Part shown: one piece after another, positions 1 through 11,758 of the stretch
Numbering within the stretch: the stretch's first letter is position 1
Layout: each line of letters opens with the position of its first letter
From: Favolaschia claudopus
Taxonomy: Eukaryota > Basidiomycota > Agaricomycetes > Agaricales > Mycenaceae
DNA length: 64,000 bases
Direction of reading: 5' to 3'
Assembly (NCBI GenBank): GCA_037176885.1
Contig: JAWWNJ010000052.1
Coordinates: forward strand, 1,302,001 to 1,366,000
The notes under the pieces: generated by a model
Database searches by the model: none
What the model saw: only the letters and a program-made list of their open reading frames with translations
What the model was told of the DNA's origin: nothing
Program-made: the position numbers and the translations under genes

Positions 1-36
1 ACATCATGAATTTCAAAACCTTCCCTCTGCACAGTG
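1..36. mobile_element. Right end of a CACTG-type DNA transposon
   Basis: The first bases match, in reverse complement, the left terminus of the complete CACTG element at 41368. They read ATCATGAATTTCAAAACC and end in CACAGTG at position 36. The rest of the element lies outside the window. It cuts the coding frame of the zinc-knuckle protein that follows. The termini and the TCATGA-rich ends resemble the CACTA/CACTG (CMC) superfamily. Confidence 0.65.
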
Positions 37-1047
37 CACCATGTGCCCGACTCCCGCGACATCGATATTATCCCTCCGATCCCCAAGGTGGACCAGGCAA
101 ACCCCAACCGGCTTCCTCTAGTGATGCCGTGGGCTCACATCGCAAAGAAGTGCCCCGCAGCTTTCAGGGAATATATTCAGAAGAATCCGATCTTCCATGG
201 CAGGTGCGTGCTGCACATTGCTGACTTCCTCCTTCTATATTGACAACCCTGTCTTCTGCTTCCTTCTTTTCCGCAGATATTTGGGCACGCCTATCTCCTT
301 CTACTGCGTGCCCGCCGCCCCGGAGGCTCCTCCCCTCGTCCTAGTCTACTCCGGTATCTCGAACAACGCGCCTTTCGTAACAATTCGCGATGCTTTCTTG
401 GCAACCCTCAAACGCGACGCGCAGGTCTGCGCGTTGGTGGGCGCATGCCACGGAAATATCCAGGACACAGACGATGCCGAACTTATTCTCGATGTCCTCC
501 TCGATTCTGCGGACTTTTCGTTCATCAAAGCGCACCGTAGGGGCCATCACCGCACACCTGTCACCGTCACCCTCGTCCGCATCATCCTGCCAGCATTCGC
601 AGCGTCCCATCAAGTCAACCAGCAGCTCGTACGCCACTCATGTCCCCCGCCTTCTCCTTCCACGTCCCTATGCGCGGTGTCGGCACCCCTTGGCTCGGGC
701 CCAATACCGCTTTCCCGAAACTCGTGGCGTGCAAAGAGTGTTACAGTTCCGCCCATTACCTAGAGGACTGTCCGATTGTCAAATCACCCGAGTATCGCGC
801 CGCCCATGGTCTAGCGGACGAACCTGGTGACGACAACAGCCCTGATGCGCCCTCTTCGCTCACCATCAGTCTGGACGCACCGACTCCCGCCAACGGGGCC
901 GGGGGAAATGGCTTCAACAACAATCGTGGTCGTGGCAATGGAGGCTTCTCCCATGGTAATCGCGCCGGTGGTTCTTACGGCCGTTATGGTGGAAATAACC
1001 GCGGTAATGGGAATGGTCGCCGTGGTGGGAGATTCGCCTTCGATTAG
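37..1047 (+). pseudogene. Zinc-knuckle (gag/ORF1-like) protein, partial
   Basis: This is the C-terminal part of a nucleic-acid-binding protein; its 5' part is lost to the transposon end at position 36. An upstream reading block is joined to the next through a clean intron (GTGCGT at about 202 to CCGCAG at 276). A later block shifts frame near 600-640. The last block (640-1047) has a CCHC knuckle, C-K-E-C...H...C (spacing C-x2-C-x4-H-x4-C), then a Gly/Arg/Asn-rich tail ending RFAFD. Zinc knuckles plus RGG-like tails are typical of retrotransposon ORF1 proteins, and an endonuclease/RT ORF follows about 350 bp downstream, so ORF1 of the LINE is the natural reading. The intron is unusual for a retrotransposon, so a host gene next to the LINE is the alternative. 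Confidence 0.5.
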
Positions 1048-1391
1048 GTGTGTTCGGTGTGCACACCGTCTCTAACTCACCATGTAAGCATGGCGCAGGA
1101 TTATTCCGGTTTTCCGTCCGAAATTGACTATAGCCTGTTCGTCAACTTTTGTACTTGTACCGTGACTGCATACTTTGAAAATACGCCGTTTCTGTGGCCT
1201 TCCTTTTGTACAATACTTGCGCAGTGTGTAATTGTAGTTTGTGAATAACAAATCTGTGCAGCTTTTTCTTGTGCGCTCGAAGATCAGGTTATGTGGACTT
1301 GATCCTTCGCTCATGTACACTTGAGCATATCAATCAATTATGTCGTGGAGTGCTTCGGTTATGGACGGCGGTCTTGAAACGTACCTCAACT

Positions 1392-3094
1392 ATGCAACAC
1401 ATCGAAGAAGAAAACCAAATGAGTACCGAGGGCCCTTCTGGTACACGGGAGGGCTTCGGGGACATGGTACATCCCTCTCGTCTGTGCCTGCCGGCAGCGA
1501 GTCAACAGAGTGAAATCAGCAGGAGTCGGGGTGAACCGGGGCCTAGCCCCGACTATCCACCACGCGGCCCCTCCTGTAATAGCTTCTGTGCTCTGGCTGT
1601 TACAGCAGCGGGCGAAGGGCACAAATCCAGTCCCTCTCTGTTCGCGTCCGTTTCACAGAACGGCAATTCGCCGTGGCTACTACCTGTAGCCACGACGAGT
1701 GGCGGGCTTGGAAACGCGTCGCAAGACGTCCTCTCGGACGTGGCTCAATCTCAAACGGTGAATTCTCTCGGAGTGGGAGAGGGACTTCAACACTCAGCTC
1801 ATCCAACGAGCGGTAATGCACAGGAATTAAACCACGTTGAAAATACGAACCTGGCAGAAGAATTTAACCAACAATCCCCTGCGCTAAATAGCGCCCAGTC
1901 CCCAGAAACCTGGGAGGAAATAAATCGTGAGATTCGGAAAAGAAATAAGGCGCCGACCGCACTAAAAACAGGCAAATCGACGCGTTCCACACTTGCCATT
2001 GCGTCCTTGAATATAAATGGGCGCGAACGAAGCAGGTCGTTACACAACAAAGATCATAAGTTTAACTTCATCAAGCAATTGATGGATGAAGAAGAAATTG
2101 AAGTATTGGCATTGCAAGAAACACACCTTGATGACATCGGTGCTTGCCAATTTGTAAATGTTTTCTAACGTTGGTTCAAGCTCGTGAATTACGCTCATGC
2201 CACAAAACCAAGCTCAACAGCGGGAGTAAGTTTCCTTCTCAACAAAAAATTCATTGATACTGAAAATTATACCGAATTCCCGCTGGTTGTGGGTAGAGCG
2301 CTTTTGATCTCCGTGCCGTGGCACCATGGGGAGGTGCGGAATTTCCTGAACATATACGCACCCAACACCCGTGAGGAGCGAATGTTACTCTGGGATCAAT
2401 TATGGGCGATGTGGAGAGATAATCCTCTTCTCCCGTTGCCGACTGACATATTGGGCGATTGGAACTTTGTTGAGGACCAGATTGACCGCGCTGCGGGGGG
2501 AGAACCGGCCGTCCCTTCCAGTTTTGCAAAACTGAAGTCGTTATTCATGATGGAAGATGGATGGCGCTCTACGTTTCCGGATACTAGGGACTACACCTGT
2601 GTTCAACATCGAAAAGACCCGGTAACCGGGATAGTGCATACCTCGTACGCTAGGTTAGACAGACACTACGTCCGAAGTTCGGACGTCGGTAGTTATCGGA
2701 ACTGGCAAATCAAACACTGTGCAGTCAAGACTGACCACCGGCTGATTGTCACCGAAATTGTTTGCAGGGAGGAAGAGCAAAATGGGAAAGGAAGGTGGAG
2801 CATGCCACTGTACCTTTTGAAAACACCAAAATTTATGAAAAAGGTGTACGCGTTGAATGAGAAATTGAAGGAGGATGTCGAAAGACTGGAATGCATTGAT
2901 CCAACAGCGGATTTCAACCTGCAAAGTGTGTGGGCTAAGTACAAAGGAGACCTGACCAAGTGGGGAAAGCACTGCTCCCGCTTTATAGACGACGACGAGA
3001 AAGATATTCGGACGTGGAAAACACAGCTTCGTTTGGTGATTCATGACGAAGATTTACCGCTTGATGAACGATGGGCCGCTATTCAAAAGCTTGA
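1392..3094 (+). pseudogene. LINE ORF2, N-terminal APE endonuclease part
   Basis: The frame opens at the ATG at 1392 with about 200 residues of low-complexity Ser/Pro/Gln-rich sequence, then enters an apurinic-like endonuclease domain: SLNINGR, LALQETHLDD (metal-binding Glu), NIYAPN, GDWN, and a late TDHR. This is the order of the exonuclease-endonuclease-phosphatase fold that nicks target DNA for LINE priming. One in-frame TAA (2166-2168) interrupts the domain, but the same frame continues on both sides, so it looks like a point mutation. Coding stops abruptly at 3094, where a CACTG transposon is inserted. Removing that element and one TGA copy restores the frame into the RT part at 4518. Confidence 0.8.
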
Positions 3095-4514
3095 CACTGT
3101 GCAAAGGAAGGGTCATGAAATTCATGATGTTGTTGGCCATGAAAATCCTAACATTATGTCCAGGAATTCATGATGAATCGCCTGGAAATTGGTAACGAAA
3201 CATCATGAATTGAAAGTATGTTTTCATGATGATTATGGGGCTCTTCATGACGTTTTTTCATGATGTTTTATCAAGTATTTCAGAACAAAATATCATGAAA
3301 CGAGAGCGGTGCAAAGCAAATAAATAACCACCAACCTCATACCAACCTCAGATGCCACCAGCCGGTATCGAACTCAAGACCGCCGTGTGACACACTACAG
3401 TACAGTGGTGGCAAATAGAAATTGCCGTGGCTTTTTGGTGAAAATCTGGCTGTATACTTCACCGAATGACCTCAAATAAAATGTAGAGATGGGTATGTGA
3501 TACTTCTGTACCTCTTAGAACACTCAGCAATATATTATGCCCTGAGAATGCATCAATCATAGGATGATTTCCGATTTTTGCATTATTCGGAAAAACACAT
3601 TGAGGGTTCAGCGAAAAGGTGTCATAATAGGATGAAAGTACTTGAAAAACAGTCCTAGTTTCCACTTTGGTTGAATGGAATTGACCCTCATTTGGGCTCA
3701 CAGCAGCCGCTCAAAGTTGGCTATTTTCACACAAAATAGCTGAAAATGCAGAGAAAATAGCTAAAAGGACCAACTTCAAGCAGCCGTTGCGAGCTCAAAT
3801 GAGGTTCAATTCCAGTCAATCAAAGTCATAACTAGCATTGTTTTTCAAGTACTTTCATCCTATTATGACACTTTTTTGCTGAGGATACATTGAGCTTTTC
3901 CAGATATGGCAATAATCAGAAACTGTCCTGTTATTGATGCATTGTCAGGGCATAATATATAGCTGAGTGTTTTAAGTGGTACAGTAGTATCATATATTTA
4001 TCTCTACATTTTATTTCAGGTCATTCGGTGAAGTATACAGCAAGATTTTGGCCAAAAAGCCACGGCAATTTCTATTTGCCACCACTGTATATCACGTTGA
4101 GAGTACTACTGGTAGACTAAGTGGGAATTATAAACTTTGTTAGCTTCGCCAATATATGGATGTCATATTGCACAGTCTCAAGTTGTTCATCCCCGTTCTC
4201 CTCATTTGTTTCTAATTTTCAGCAGTGTGCACTTGATAGAGACCAGAGACCGACTGATACCATTTATTGGCTTTATTATTGATATTAGCACCCTACCCAC
4301 TTAACTCTTGGTGGACTTAGCCAGAAAAAATCGCTCGGTTCTTTATGACGAAAATTCGTGATGTTTTGTCATGAATTCATAATCTTGCAAAAATGAGCTT
4401 CTGAGCATCATGAAACCCCCCTTGAAATTCATGGTGTGCTTCATGACAAAACATCATGAAACCTGAAATTCATGACAGTTTGCATGAATTTCATGATGTA
4501 TACTTTGCACAGTG
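3095..4514. mobile_element. Non-autonomous CACTG element, TSD TGA
   Basis: The ends are CACTGTGCAAAG and its complement CTTTGCACAGTG, flanked by TGA on both sides (3092-3094 and 4515-4517). Both subterminal regions carry repeated TCATGA/ATTCATGATG motifs, like the subterminal repeats of CACTA/En-Spm elements, which also make 3-bp duplications. There is no transposase inside, and a TA-flanked MITE is nested at 3403-4087. Insertion split LINE ORF2 without deleting bases. Confidence 0.8.
3403..4087. mobile_element. TA-flanked MITE, CAGTGGTGGC family, copy 1
   Basis: Terminal inverted repeats start CAGTGGTGGCAAATAG at the left and are mirrored at the right, with TA on each side (3401-3402 and 4088-4089). 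The interior is largely self-complementary around 3720-3790, so the element could fold back on itself. TA duplication suggests a Tc1/mariner-type transposase in trans. A second copy is at 45003-45678. Confidence 0.8.
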
Positions 4515-4517
4515 TGA

Positions 4518-6608
4518 AGAGAAAATTGACTTGAGGGTCAAAGAGAAAGCGGAAAAAAAGAAAGAGACTCGTGCGGCGCGTTACGATGCCGAGGGAGAAT
4601 CTCTAGCCAGCTCCCGGTGGTGCGACTCTGCAAAGGAGTACAAGATGAGAGAATCAATAGACGAATTTAGAATTGGCCAAGATCCAACAGTAGTGCCCCC
4701 TCGGTTTGAAACCAACTCGAAGAAAATGGCGGCAATGGCAACTGAGTATCATGACTCTATTCAAACTCGGGATCTGCCGGACGAGTACGGCAGAATTCTC
4801 GCCACGGAAACGGTGCTTGAAAAATGCAACGTACATCTCTCCGAGGCCGAGTACATGGATATGGACAAGGAATTGTCCGAAATCGATATCCGGGAAGCGC
4901 TGCGATTCTCGAAGAACAGCAAGGCTCCCGGACTAGATGGCATTCCGTATGAATTTTTTAAACACTGGGACCTGCTTTACTTACAGTCCCGTCGCAACGA
5001 AGGTAATTTGCTGAACATATTGAATGTATTGAGATTGCTCTACGCTGACATTCGCAAAAATGGAATTATGGAGGATACAAAATTCAACTGGAGTTGGTTA
5101 TGCCCATTCTACAAAAAAGGCGACAAATCATTGGTTGCAAACTACAGGCCAATCACGCTACTGAACACCGATTACAAATTAATGACGAAGACATATTCCC
5201 TACGGCTTATGAAGGTCGCCCCAACCGTTGTCCATCCGGACCAAGCAGGCTTTATGACCGGGCGAAGAAAGAGGACCAGGTTAAACTGACTAAATTCCTC
5301 CTCAATTACGCTGAAGCGGCTCAAGAGGATGGGGTTATCGTCGCGTTGGACCAAGAAAAGGCATACGACAGAATTAATCATGATTATTTACTGAGGGTGC
5401 TTGAACACATGCGCTTTCCTCCGAGCTTCCAAAAAATTGTTCAAGAGCTTTATTCCAAGGCCAAAACGATGGTCTTAATAAATGGTGAATTCGGCGAACC
5501 TTATATAGTAACGCGGGGTGTCAGACAAGGCGACCCGCTTTCATGCTTGCTTTTCAATTTAGCGATCGAACCACTCGCATGCTTGATCCGTGCGTCTGAG
5601 TTGAAAGGAATAAAGATCCCCGGGTTAGATTCAGACCACGAGCTGATCATCTCGCTTTTTGCGGATGACACAACCATCTTTTTTTCCTGTGAAAACTCGA
5701 TGGCCGAGCTATGGGCGGTACTTGACCTTTGGTGTGCCGCTTCAACAGCAAAATTCAACGAAAGCAAGACGGTAATCCTTCCGTACGGACGTGTAGACTA
5801 TCGGTCTCGAATTGTCGAAACAAGAATGATTAATGCAGCTGATTCTTGCGGTAAATTGAATGACAGTGTCAGAATTATCGCAGACGGCGATTGTTGCCGA
5901 ATTCTCGGCGCCTGGATCGGAAACGGAATTGAGTACAGAACACCGTGGCCTACCGTAGTCTCCAAAGTGAGAAATGACCTGGAAAGGTGGAGCTTGTCCA
6001 ACCCAGGATTCGAAGGCAAACGACACATTATTAACATGGTAGTGGGTGGAAGAACACAATACCTGGCCCGAGTGCAAGGTATGCCCGAAGAAGTGGAGCA
6101 AGAACTGGTTGAACTACAGAACAGCTTCCTGTGGGATGGCAAAAAAGCGCGCATTGGGAAGCAAACAATGTCTCTAGATGTCCTTGAGGGCGGAAAACAG
6201 GTCCTCGATTTGATGGCCCGAAACGAGGCGATTGATCTGGTGAATCTTCAAACGTATTTGGTTCATGGAAAGGAACGAGCAAGATGGTGCTACTTCGTGG
6301 ATTTCATACTGTCTGACTTTTTGGAGAAGAGTTATCTCCACTATTACCCAGGGCAAATAAAGAACATCTTTCTGCAGGGGATTCATGTTCCCATTTCCAA
6401 GAAAACCAAATTGCCTGATCAACTGAAGTGCATGATTAAAACGGCTGAAAAGTACGGTGTGAAATTTACCGCGCTGTCGTTCAATACGGAGATCCGAAAG
6501 GAAATGCCGATCTGGAAACATCCTTCAGCGGCTTCTAATGCCTACAACTTGGCTTGCCGCACCAAGCCTGCGATGGCGAGATGGTGGCAAAAGGCAAAGA
6601 ATCAATGA
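4518..6608 (+). pseudogene. LINE ORF2, reverse transcriptase part
   Basis: This continues ORF2 after the CACTG element. A Lys/Glu-rich connector leads to RT motifs: APGLDGIPYEFFK, YRPITLLNTDYK, HPDQAGF, then (after a frame change near 5220-5290) ALDQEKAYDRI, GVRQGDPLS and the catalytic FADD box (residues of SLFADDTTIF, about 5655-5690). A C-terminal region without a clear RNase H follows to the TGA at 6606-6608. This part would reverse-transcribe the LINE RNA at the nicked target. The frameshift between the HPDQAGF and AYDRI motifs means no intact product. Confidence 0.85.
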
Positions 6609-6735
6609 TCGGCATGACTAATGTACATGAGGTTAAGGCGTGTAATTACGGAACGTCTCGGCTGAATCCTGCATACTCCAACACACCCCCGCAGACGAGA
6701 CACCCCCGTAATCTGGAAAGAAAAAAAAAAAAAAA

Positions 6736-8040
6736 CTAAATCGTAAGATCTGTACCGTCGGTATCATTGCCCCCTTCTGCGTCTCCTGCAAAGGACACAC
6801 TCTCCAATGCTGCCTCAATTTCTTCGACCGTATGAGTGACCGGCTCCGTAGCAGCCGCTGTTGACTTCTTCTTCTTTTTCTTCTTCTTGGTCGGGCTCGG
6901 GACAGGGCTAGAGTCGGTGGAAACCGATGGGAAAGGGGAATGGGCTGCAGAGGCAGCTTGCTCATCGCGGTAGGCACGAGCAGCGACGAGAGCTGGGGGA
7001 GGATGAGGAGAGCTGATGGAGTACATTGCATCCGCGACTTCTGGGGACAGGGTATCCATGTTGATCTCGGTGGGGAGATCGAGCATGGCCGACATGGCGT
7101 GGTGGTCGCCGATAGCTGCAAAGGCGGCAGTCTCCGAGTCCGATTCCTGGGCGAGCTGTGCATTGTCCTCACGATTACGAAGGATGCGACGACGAACATC
7201 GTCTGGCATGATCGAAATGCAGTACTGGGCAAAGTGGCCGGGGAGACCGCATCTGTAGCAGACATCGGTGCGATTCTTCGTGTTGGTCCAATCAAATTTG
7301 TCGTTAGAGGTAGAATGCGAGTGGGAATGGGAATGGGATTTGCCAGATGAGGTACGTGGGTTCCGATTGCGAGCAAAATGAGCTTCGGCCACAATATCTT
7401 CACCCCCGTGATTCGGATTATAGGCTGCGAAGGTATTACGAGCAGCCTTAATAGTCGAATCAGAGCGCTGAAGGTCAGAAAGCTCCCAAGCATTGATCAC
7501 ACTGATCATGGATTGAACATCGGGCTGGGGGGATTTGGCCTGTAGGACGGTGATGATGGGCATGTACGCAGATGAGAGGCCGCTCAGGATTTTATCCTGA
7601 ACCATGTGAGCGGGGAGAGAGGCGGCAATGGCATTGAGACGACTCTCAGCGGTGACGACAGCCTGGAGAAAGGTATCCGCGGGCTGCATGAGGTCGTGGG
7701 AGACGTTGTGGAATTTGGTCATGAGGGTAGATCGAGTGGCGGGGTCGGCCATGGTATACCATGATTCCAGTTGGGCCCAAAGTAGACGGCCATTCTTGCC
7801 AACATTGGCATTAATAACCTTCTCCTTCACAGCGGGGCTCAGAGTGAGGAAGAGCACCCCATGAGCTTTAGCATTATTCTGGGACCAAGTGCGCAATTGT
7901 ACGGCACCGTTGGGAACATTAACCTGGGGATCAACCGCATCCCAAAGACTCTCGGTCAACAACATAGACGAGGAATCCTCCTTCCATGTCCAGTAATTCT
8001 CCGCTCCTTCGAGTTTCGAGATATCCGATGGTTTAACCAT
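6736..8040 (-). CDS. gag: Ty1/copia-type Gag (434 aa, pol missing)
   Basis: The start is the internal ATG at 8040 (MVKPSDISKLEGAENYW), because the open frame upstream lies in the leader. The N-terminal half matches the usual copia Gag layout (a W-containing segment, LW..LES, then helices). A CCHC knuckle CYRCGLPGHFAQYC sits mid-protein, followed by an acidic/Ser-rich tail with a Lys run encoded by a CTT/TTC repeat. Gag would coat retrotransposon RNA. No protease or polymerase follows: the LINE poly(A) end abuts the TAG stop exactly, so the stop may be a junction artefact and the pol part may lie left of the window. The leader has a copia-type primer site at 8169-8179. Confidence 0.8.
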   Translation of the reverse strand: MVKPSDISKLEGAENYWTWKEDSSSMLLTESLWDAVDPQVNVPNGAVQLRTWSQNNAKAHGVLFLTLSPAVKEKVINANVGKNGRLLWAQLESWYTMADPATRSTLMTKFHNVSHDLMQPADTFLQAVVTAESRLNAIAASLPAHMVQDKILSGLSSAYMPIITVLQAKSPQPDVQSMISVINAWELSDLQRSDSTIKAARNTFAAYNPNHGGEDIVAEAHFARNRNPRTSSGKSHSHSHSHSTSNDKFDWTNTKNRTDVCYRCGLPGHFAQYCISIMPDDVRRRILRNREDNAQLAQESDSETAAFAAIGDHHAMSAMLDLPTEINMDTLSPEVADAMYSISSPHPPPALVAARAYRDEQAASAAHSPFPSVSTDSSPVPSPTKKKKKKKKSTAAATEPVTHTVEEIEAALESVSFAGDAEGGNDTDGTDLTI

Positions 8041-8168
8041 GGTCGACGCGAATCCGAGATGCAGTGAATGAAAGACAAAGAGATTGGTCCGAAACCGGGT
8101 GCTGATCGTGACAGCGAACAATTAACAAGGGGAGTCCTGGATAGATCTTCAATGGGTAGCGAGCTATA

Positions 8169-8181
8169 GGCCCATAACCTG
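8169..8181 (-). other. Copia primer-binding site at LTR end
   Basis: On the minus strand, an LTR-like end ...CCCACA is followed at once by GGTTATGGGCC. That motif is complementary to the anticodon-loop half of initiator Met tRNA, the primer used by Drosophila copia and several fungal copia elements. It lies about 130 bp upstream of the gag ATG, the expected place. The LTR would then extend from 8180 to higher coordinates. Confidence 0.6.
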
Positions 8182-8991
8182 TGGGAGAGGTAGTGGTGGG
8201 TTATTTCTTGCTTGACCAAGGTGTAGAACTATAAGGTACAATCCACTTAGCACATTGCGACCGGAGAATCATGTATCGCGCGCCTTTCATTCCATTCGCG
8301 GTATCCACTCGCCACCACACTCGGTCTTCCCCACCACACACGCCTCCACAAGTTGCCAGCCGACAGTATCCACAGCATCACAGAAAGCTGAGAGAAAAGC
8401 TGGACAGTGGAAACGAAAAATTCCAAGGTAAGTAGTAGCACGGCCCCGCGGTCCGGTCTTGACCTCAGTGTGTCTTGCGTAGCGTCCCCGACGTCTTAGG
8501 CGTCGCCAATGGGGTCCCGAGGAGGGCTCTTGGAGGTAGAGAGCATAGGAAGGTGCGCCCTGGTGCGCCAGAAACTCGCGTCAGAAACCTCTTCGGCCGA
8601 AAACAAAGCGTGGACTTGTTGGCAACCGTATACACAGCCAATGGAGATTTTTCACCATTTGTGCACAGGTCGGTGAAAAAAATACACAACCTGTATTTTG
8701 GAGGGGAGAATTACACCCCTGCCCATAGTTCGTGAAAAGATACGCAGGTGCTTGGTGTACCATGAATTTGGCAGTTAAAAAGTCATCAGTTGCAATGCTT
8801 ATGCCTTTGATCCATTGGAAATCAATTGATCATCAGTTTCGGTCATGGTTGCCGAGGGCTTGGAAAATGGGTACCTGTGTATTTTTCTCTGAAGACGTGT
8901 ATAGGTGTGTATATTTTTAAGGGTGTGCATTTTTTGAATTATCCAAGGTGTGTGTATTTGCTGAATAATGTTACAGTATTACCCCCATTTG
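8182..8991. other. LTR remnant and unassigned non-coding sequence
   Basis: The first few hundred bases are probably the copia LTR, but the second LTR is not in the window, so its outer border cannot be fixed. From about 8660 the sequence is rich in GTGTATTTT/ACACAGGTG-like words that recur inverted around 9050-9120 and 9610-9700. These may be the edges of a nested DNA element. No convincing gene is present. Confidence 0.35.
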
Positions 8992-9739
8992 ACTGGGGCA
9001 TAATTATGTCCAATTTCGATGAAAAAAGCACAACCTAGCATAAAAAACACACAGCTTACACAAAAATTTCACACAGGTGTGTAGATGCGCCGCAAAAATA
9101 CACACCCCACAAAAAATGCACACCTTTGACGGTTACTAAAAACGCACAAGTTCAAGGTTCGTCACATTGCCGATGTACTGGCTCTTGCCGAAGTGATGGC
9201 CTGAGCATATTTGTGATGTGTCTTCGATCTTTGCAGTTATAATTCCTCGAAGATGTAGGGCCTACATTGAGAGGGTAGACTTTGGTTTTAAAAACTGAAT
9301 ATTGCATGGCCAGCCAAATACGACGAAGAAGCAATCTGCAAATACCGGCAAGTTTCTTTTACAGATGAGGTACTTATTATTAATGCAGAGCTGTCGGAGG
9401 CGTGGCTTTGTCTCTAGCCAATGTCAAAGCTATCATTATGGTCTAAAACGAACCTGGTAGTGCTCACTTGGGGCACTGAGTGTGTTTGGTGAGCGGATTT
9501 GTGATGCCGGAGGATTTTCGTTTGATCCGTGTGATCCGTCAGCGCTTTGACTTGCCCGATTTTGAACGCCAACTACTGCCTGTGTGGGTTTCTGCAGGAC
9601 ATGGGGCTGTGTCCTTTTTTTCTGCACAAAAAGGTGTGTGTTTTTGCTGCACCCTCGGTAGCTGTGTATTTTTGTGCTGATTTGCACTCGACCTGTGCGA
9701 ATTTTCACAAAGCTGGGCGCAAAATAATTATGCCCCAGT
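8992..9739. mobile_element. MITE-like element with ACTGGGGCATAATTAT ends
   Basis: ACTGGGGCATAATTAT at 8992 is mirrored by ATAATTATGCCCCAGT ending at 9739, and inner words such as CACAGGT are also inverted. No target duplication was confirmed. Its right end abuts the C-terminal coding end of the MYND-family gene, so it probably truncates that gene. No transposase is inside. Confidence 0.5.
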
Positions 9740-11758
9740 ATTACAGCCATACCCCCATACTCCCTCCACATCTCGGGAAAATCATCCTTCAACCTTCCGA
9801 CATCTGCATCCTTCCGCAACCTCCCGGCAATTCCTACAAGTCCCTGCAACACCTCGGCTTTATTACTTCGCAACTGCAGGAGTTTCGGCTTTTGTGGCAT
9901 GCACTGGCAGTGCATGCCTGGCGCAAGACGCACCATATGTATCTCCCTCATGCCGACGGCCACCCGTTGACCATTGTCATATTCATGCGAACGGATCGAT
10001 CGTTCTCGTTCTTCTATCGGCGCGATAGTGGGTGTGCAATATCCCGCAACATATTCCATAACGACGCAGTAATCCGTGTTTCTGGTCTGGTGGATGTATT
10101 CGAGTTTTTGTAGGAAGATGGGTTTGTTGGTTCGGTAGGTGTTTAGGATTAGCATGAATCGAAAGCGATTTTCTCGGGCGTCGGATACGATATCTACGAC
10201 GAGCAACGTGTTCAATACAAAGAAAATAATCGGTCGGATGAGGTGACATGAAGCTTATTTGGATTCTTTTCGAATGTATTCACAAGTGTCACGATGTTTG
10301 TATTTGCTCCACGAATGCTTCTGACATTTTGCGCTTTAGGGACGTTGAATACACCACACTGAGATGAAAAAAGAGATGTGAATGAGAGTTTCTCGCCTCC
10401 GGAAGGAAGGAAGACCTGCCCCACGCACCTCGGAGTTATCGCACGATCGGACACCAACCAAAGCGGAATCGAAAATCTTCCGCAACTCGAGTCGTTCTTG
10501 AGCCAGTGCCACGATCCCTCGCCAATCCTTTCCAAATCCAGATTGCATGAACCCCGTTGAAGGCAGTAACGTCGCAACGCTGGGAAGCACGGACATCAAA
10601 GTCGGGAGAAAGAAATAGCTGAACGTCAAGACGGCTAGATCCGCTAGTATGCGATTGAGTGAGGTGCCAATGTATGGGTCTGTGCCATACTTCCCCCCGC
10701 ATAGGAATACAGCATTCAGGAGTCCGGTTTTGAGTGTCTTACTCCAGGCCACGCAATTCATTGTGCTCAAAGACGCGGAGACGATATCCGCGCATATAGC
10801 GATATTGGATTGGAAGGCAGGCGCGATAGGTGCGTTGGGACGCGCGAGGTACATTATAGCCTGAATTAACGTCTCGACAATGCCTGCGTGTTCGAGAGCG
10901 GAATCGGAGACGAAATGCTTGTAGCTAACAAAGGATATCGTGCTGTCGAGGGCGAGCAAGAGCTGAACGTCGTTTTCCTGTCGGTCGATGATTTGCATCA
11001 TCCGGAGGAAGACATGAATCGTCCGAATCAGGAGCCGCGCGAAATCGTGTCTCCCGCCCGCACCCTCGACCAGTGCGCTGGAATAATCGGGCGAGTCATG
11101 TGCGGATAGGAAGGATGCGATGGACGCCAGCACTTGGCGGCAATGATCGCACCTGGTCGTCTTCGCAGACGGTCACCAGACGGTTCCACGTTTTTCCGAT
11201 GAAGTGTCCAACCTCGGGATTAATGTGAGGCCACTGGCTGCCGTCGTGGTCGTTTAAGAAGGGGAGCAGATTCGTCAGCGGCACACATTCCCAGAAAAAT
11301 GCGCCGCTGTCCACAGGAACGTATTCGTGGATGTCCATGAATTGAATCCACGCCCAAATGCGCGGTGCAAGCTCGTTCAAAGCGGAAGAAGTATAGAGCT
11401 GGGTGCAGCAGATGAATAGCGCAAATGCGTGCTCGACGCAGCAGACGCGAGCGCGGTAGAGGGGTTCGGGGTTTGTTTCCGTATTGGGGAGGTCTTTTGG
11501 GTTGCCGAGGACAGTGTAGACCACGGGGAGGAGAGAGCGGGCGGTAAATCCTTTGTCGCGGGCGCGAACGCATTCGACGATGAGACGTCTGCGATAGCAG
11601 GATACAGATTCCGTCGGGGTTGAAGGGAAGAGTGCGCTCCTCGCGTGCCTCTGCAAAGAAATGAATCTGTATTGCGATTGTAGATTACAAAAATTGATAC
11701 CCACCCTGATAGCGAGTGGAAGGGAGGAGAGTGTCGCCTCGGAGAGATCAGGATGCAT
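9740..11758 (-). pseudogene. MYND-family protein with eroded zinc finger
   Basis: The minus-strand gene starts MHPDLSEATLSSLP at 11758, the opening typical of a protein family greatly expanded in Agaricomycetes. Exon 1 (11758-11705) joins exon 2 at 11650. Later blocks include EGAGG and helix-rich segments, then DNSE at an intron (10428-10359) and CGVF after it, the usual splice position inside the MYND finger. The first Cys pair (C-x4-C) remains, but the positions where family members have CSxC, YYCS and EC carry Ser, Gly, Val or Asn, so zinc binding looks lost. Frames also shift near 11150 and 10220. The C-terminal block (DYCVVMEYVAG) matches the family tail and ends at the MITE at 9739. Family role is unknown. 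Confidence 0.55.

Larger units (their letters stand above)
37..6735 (+). mobile_element. LINE-type non-LTR retrotransposon, interrupted
   Basis: The order is zinc-knuckle ORF1-like segment, APE-type endonuclease, reverse transcriptase, short 3' UTR and a terminal A-run (about 6721-6735). The tail abuts the stop codon of a minus-strand copia gag, so the LINE inserted into a copia element. It is inactive: a stop codon at 2166-2168, a CACTG element inserted at 3095-4514, and a frameshift near 5270. No RNase H domain was recognised after the RT. The 5' end is outside the window, so its target duplication cannot be checked. Confidence 0.75.

Noticed and set aside
6633..7493. Long minus ORF with Arg/Pro-rich product
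   Set aside because: It is a shifted frame of the copia gag, caused by its biased codon use; no motif.
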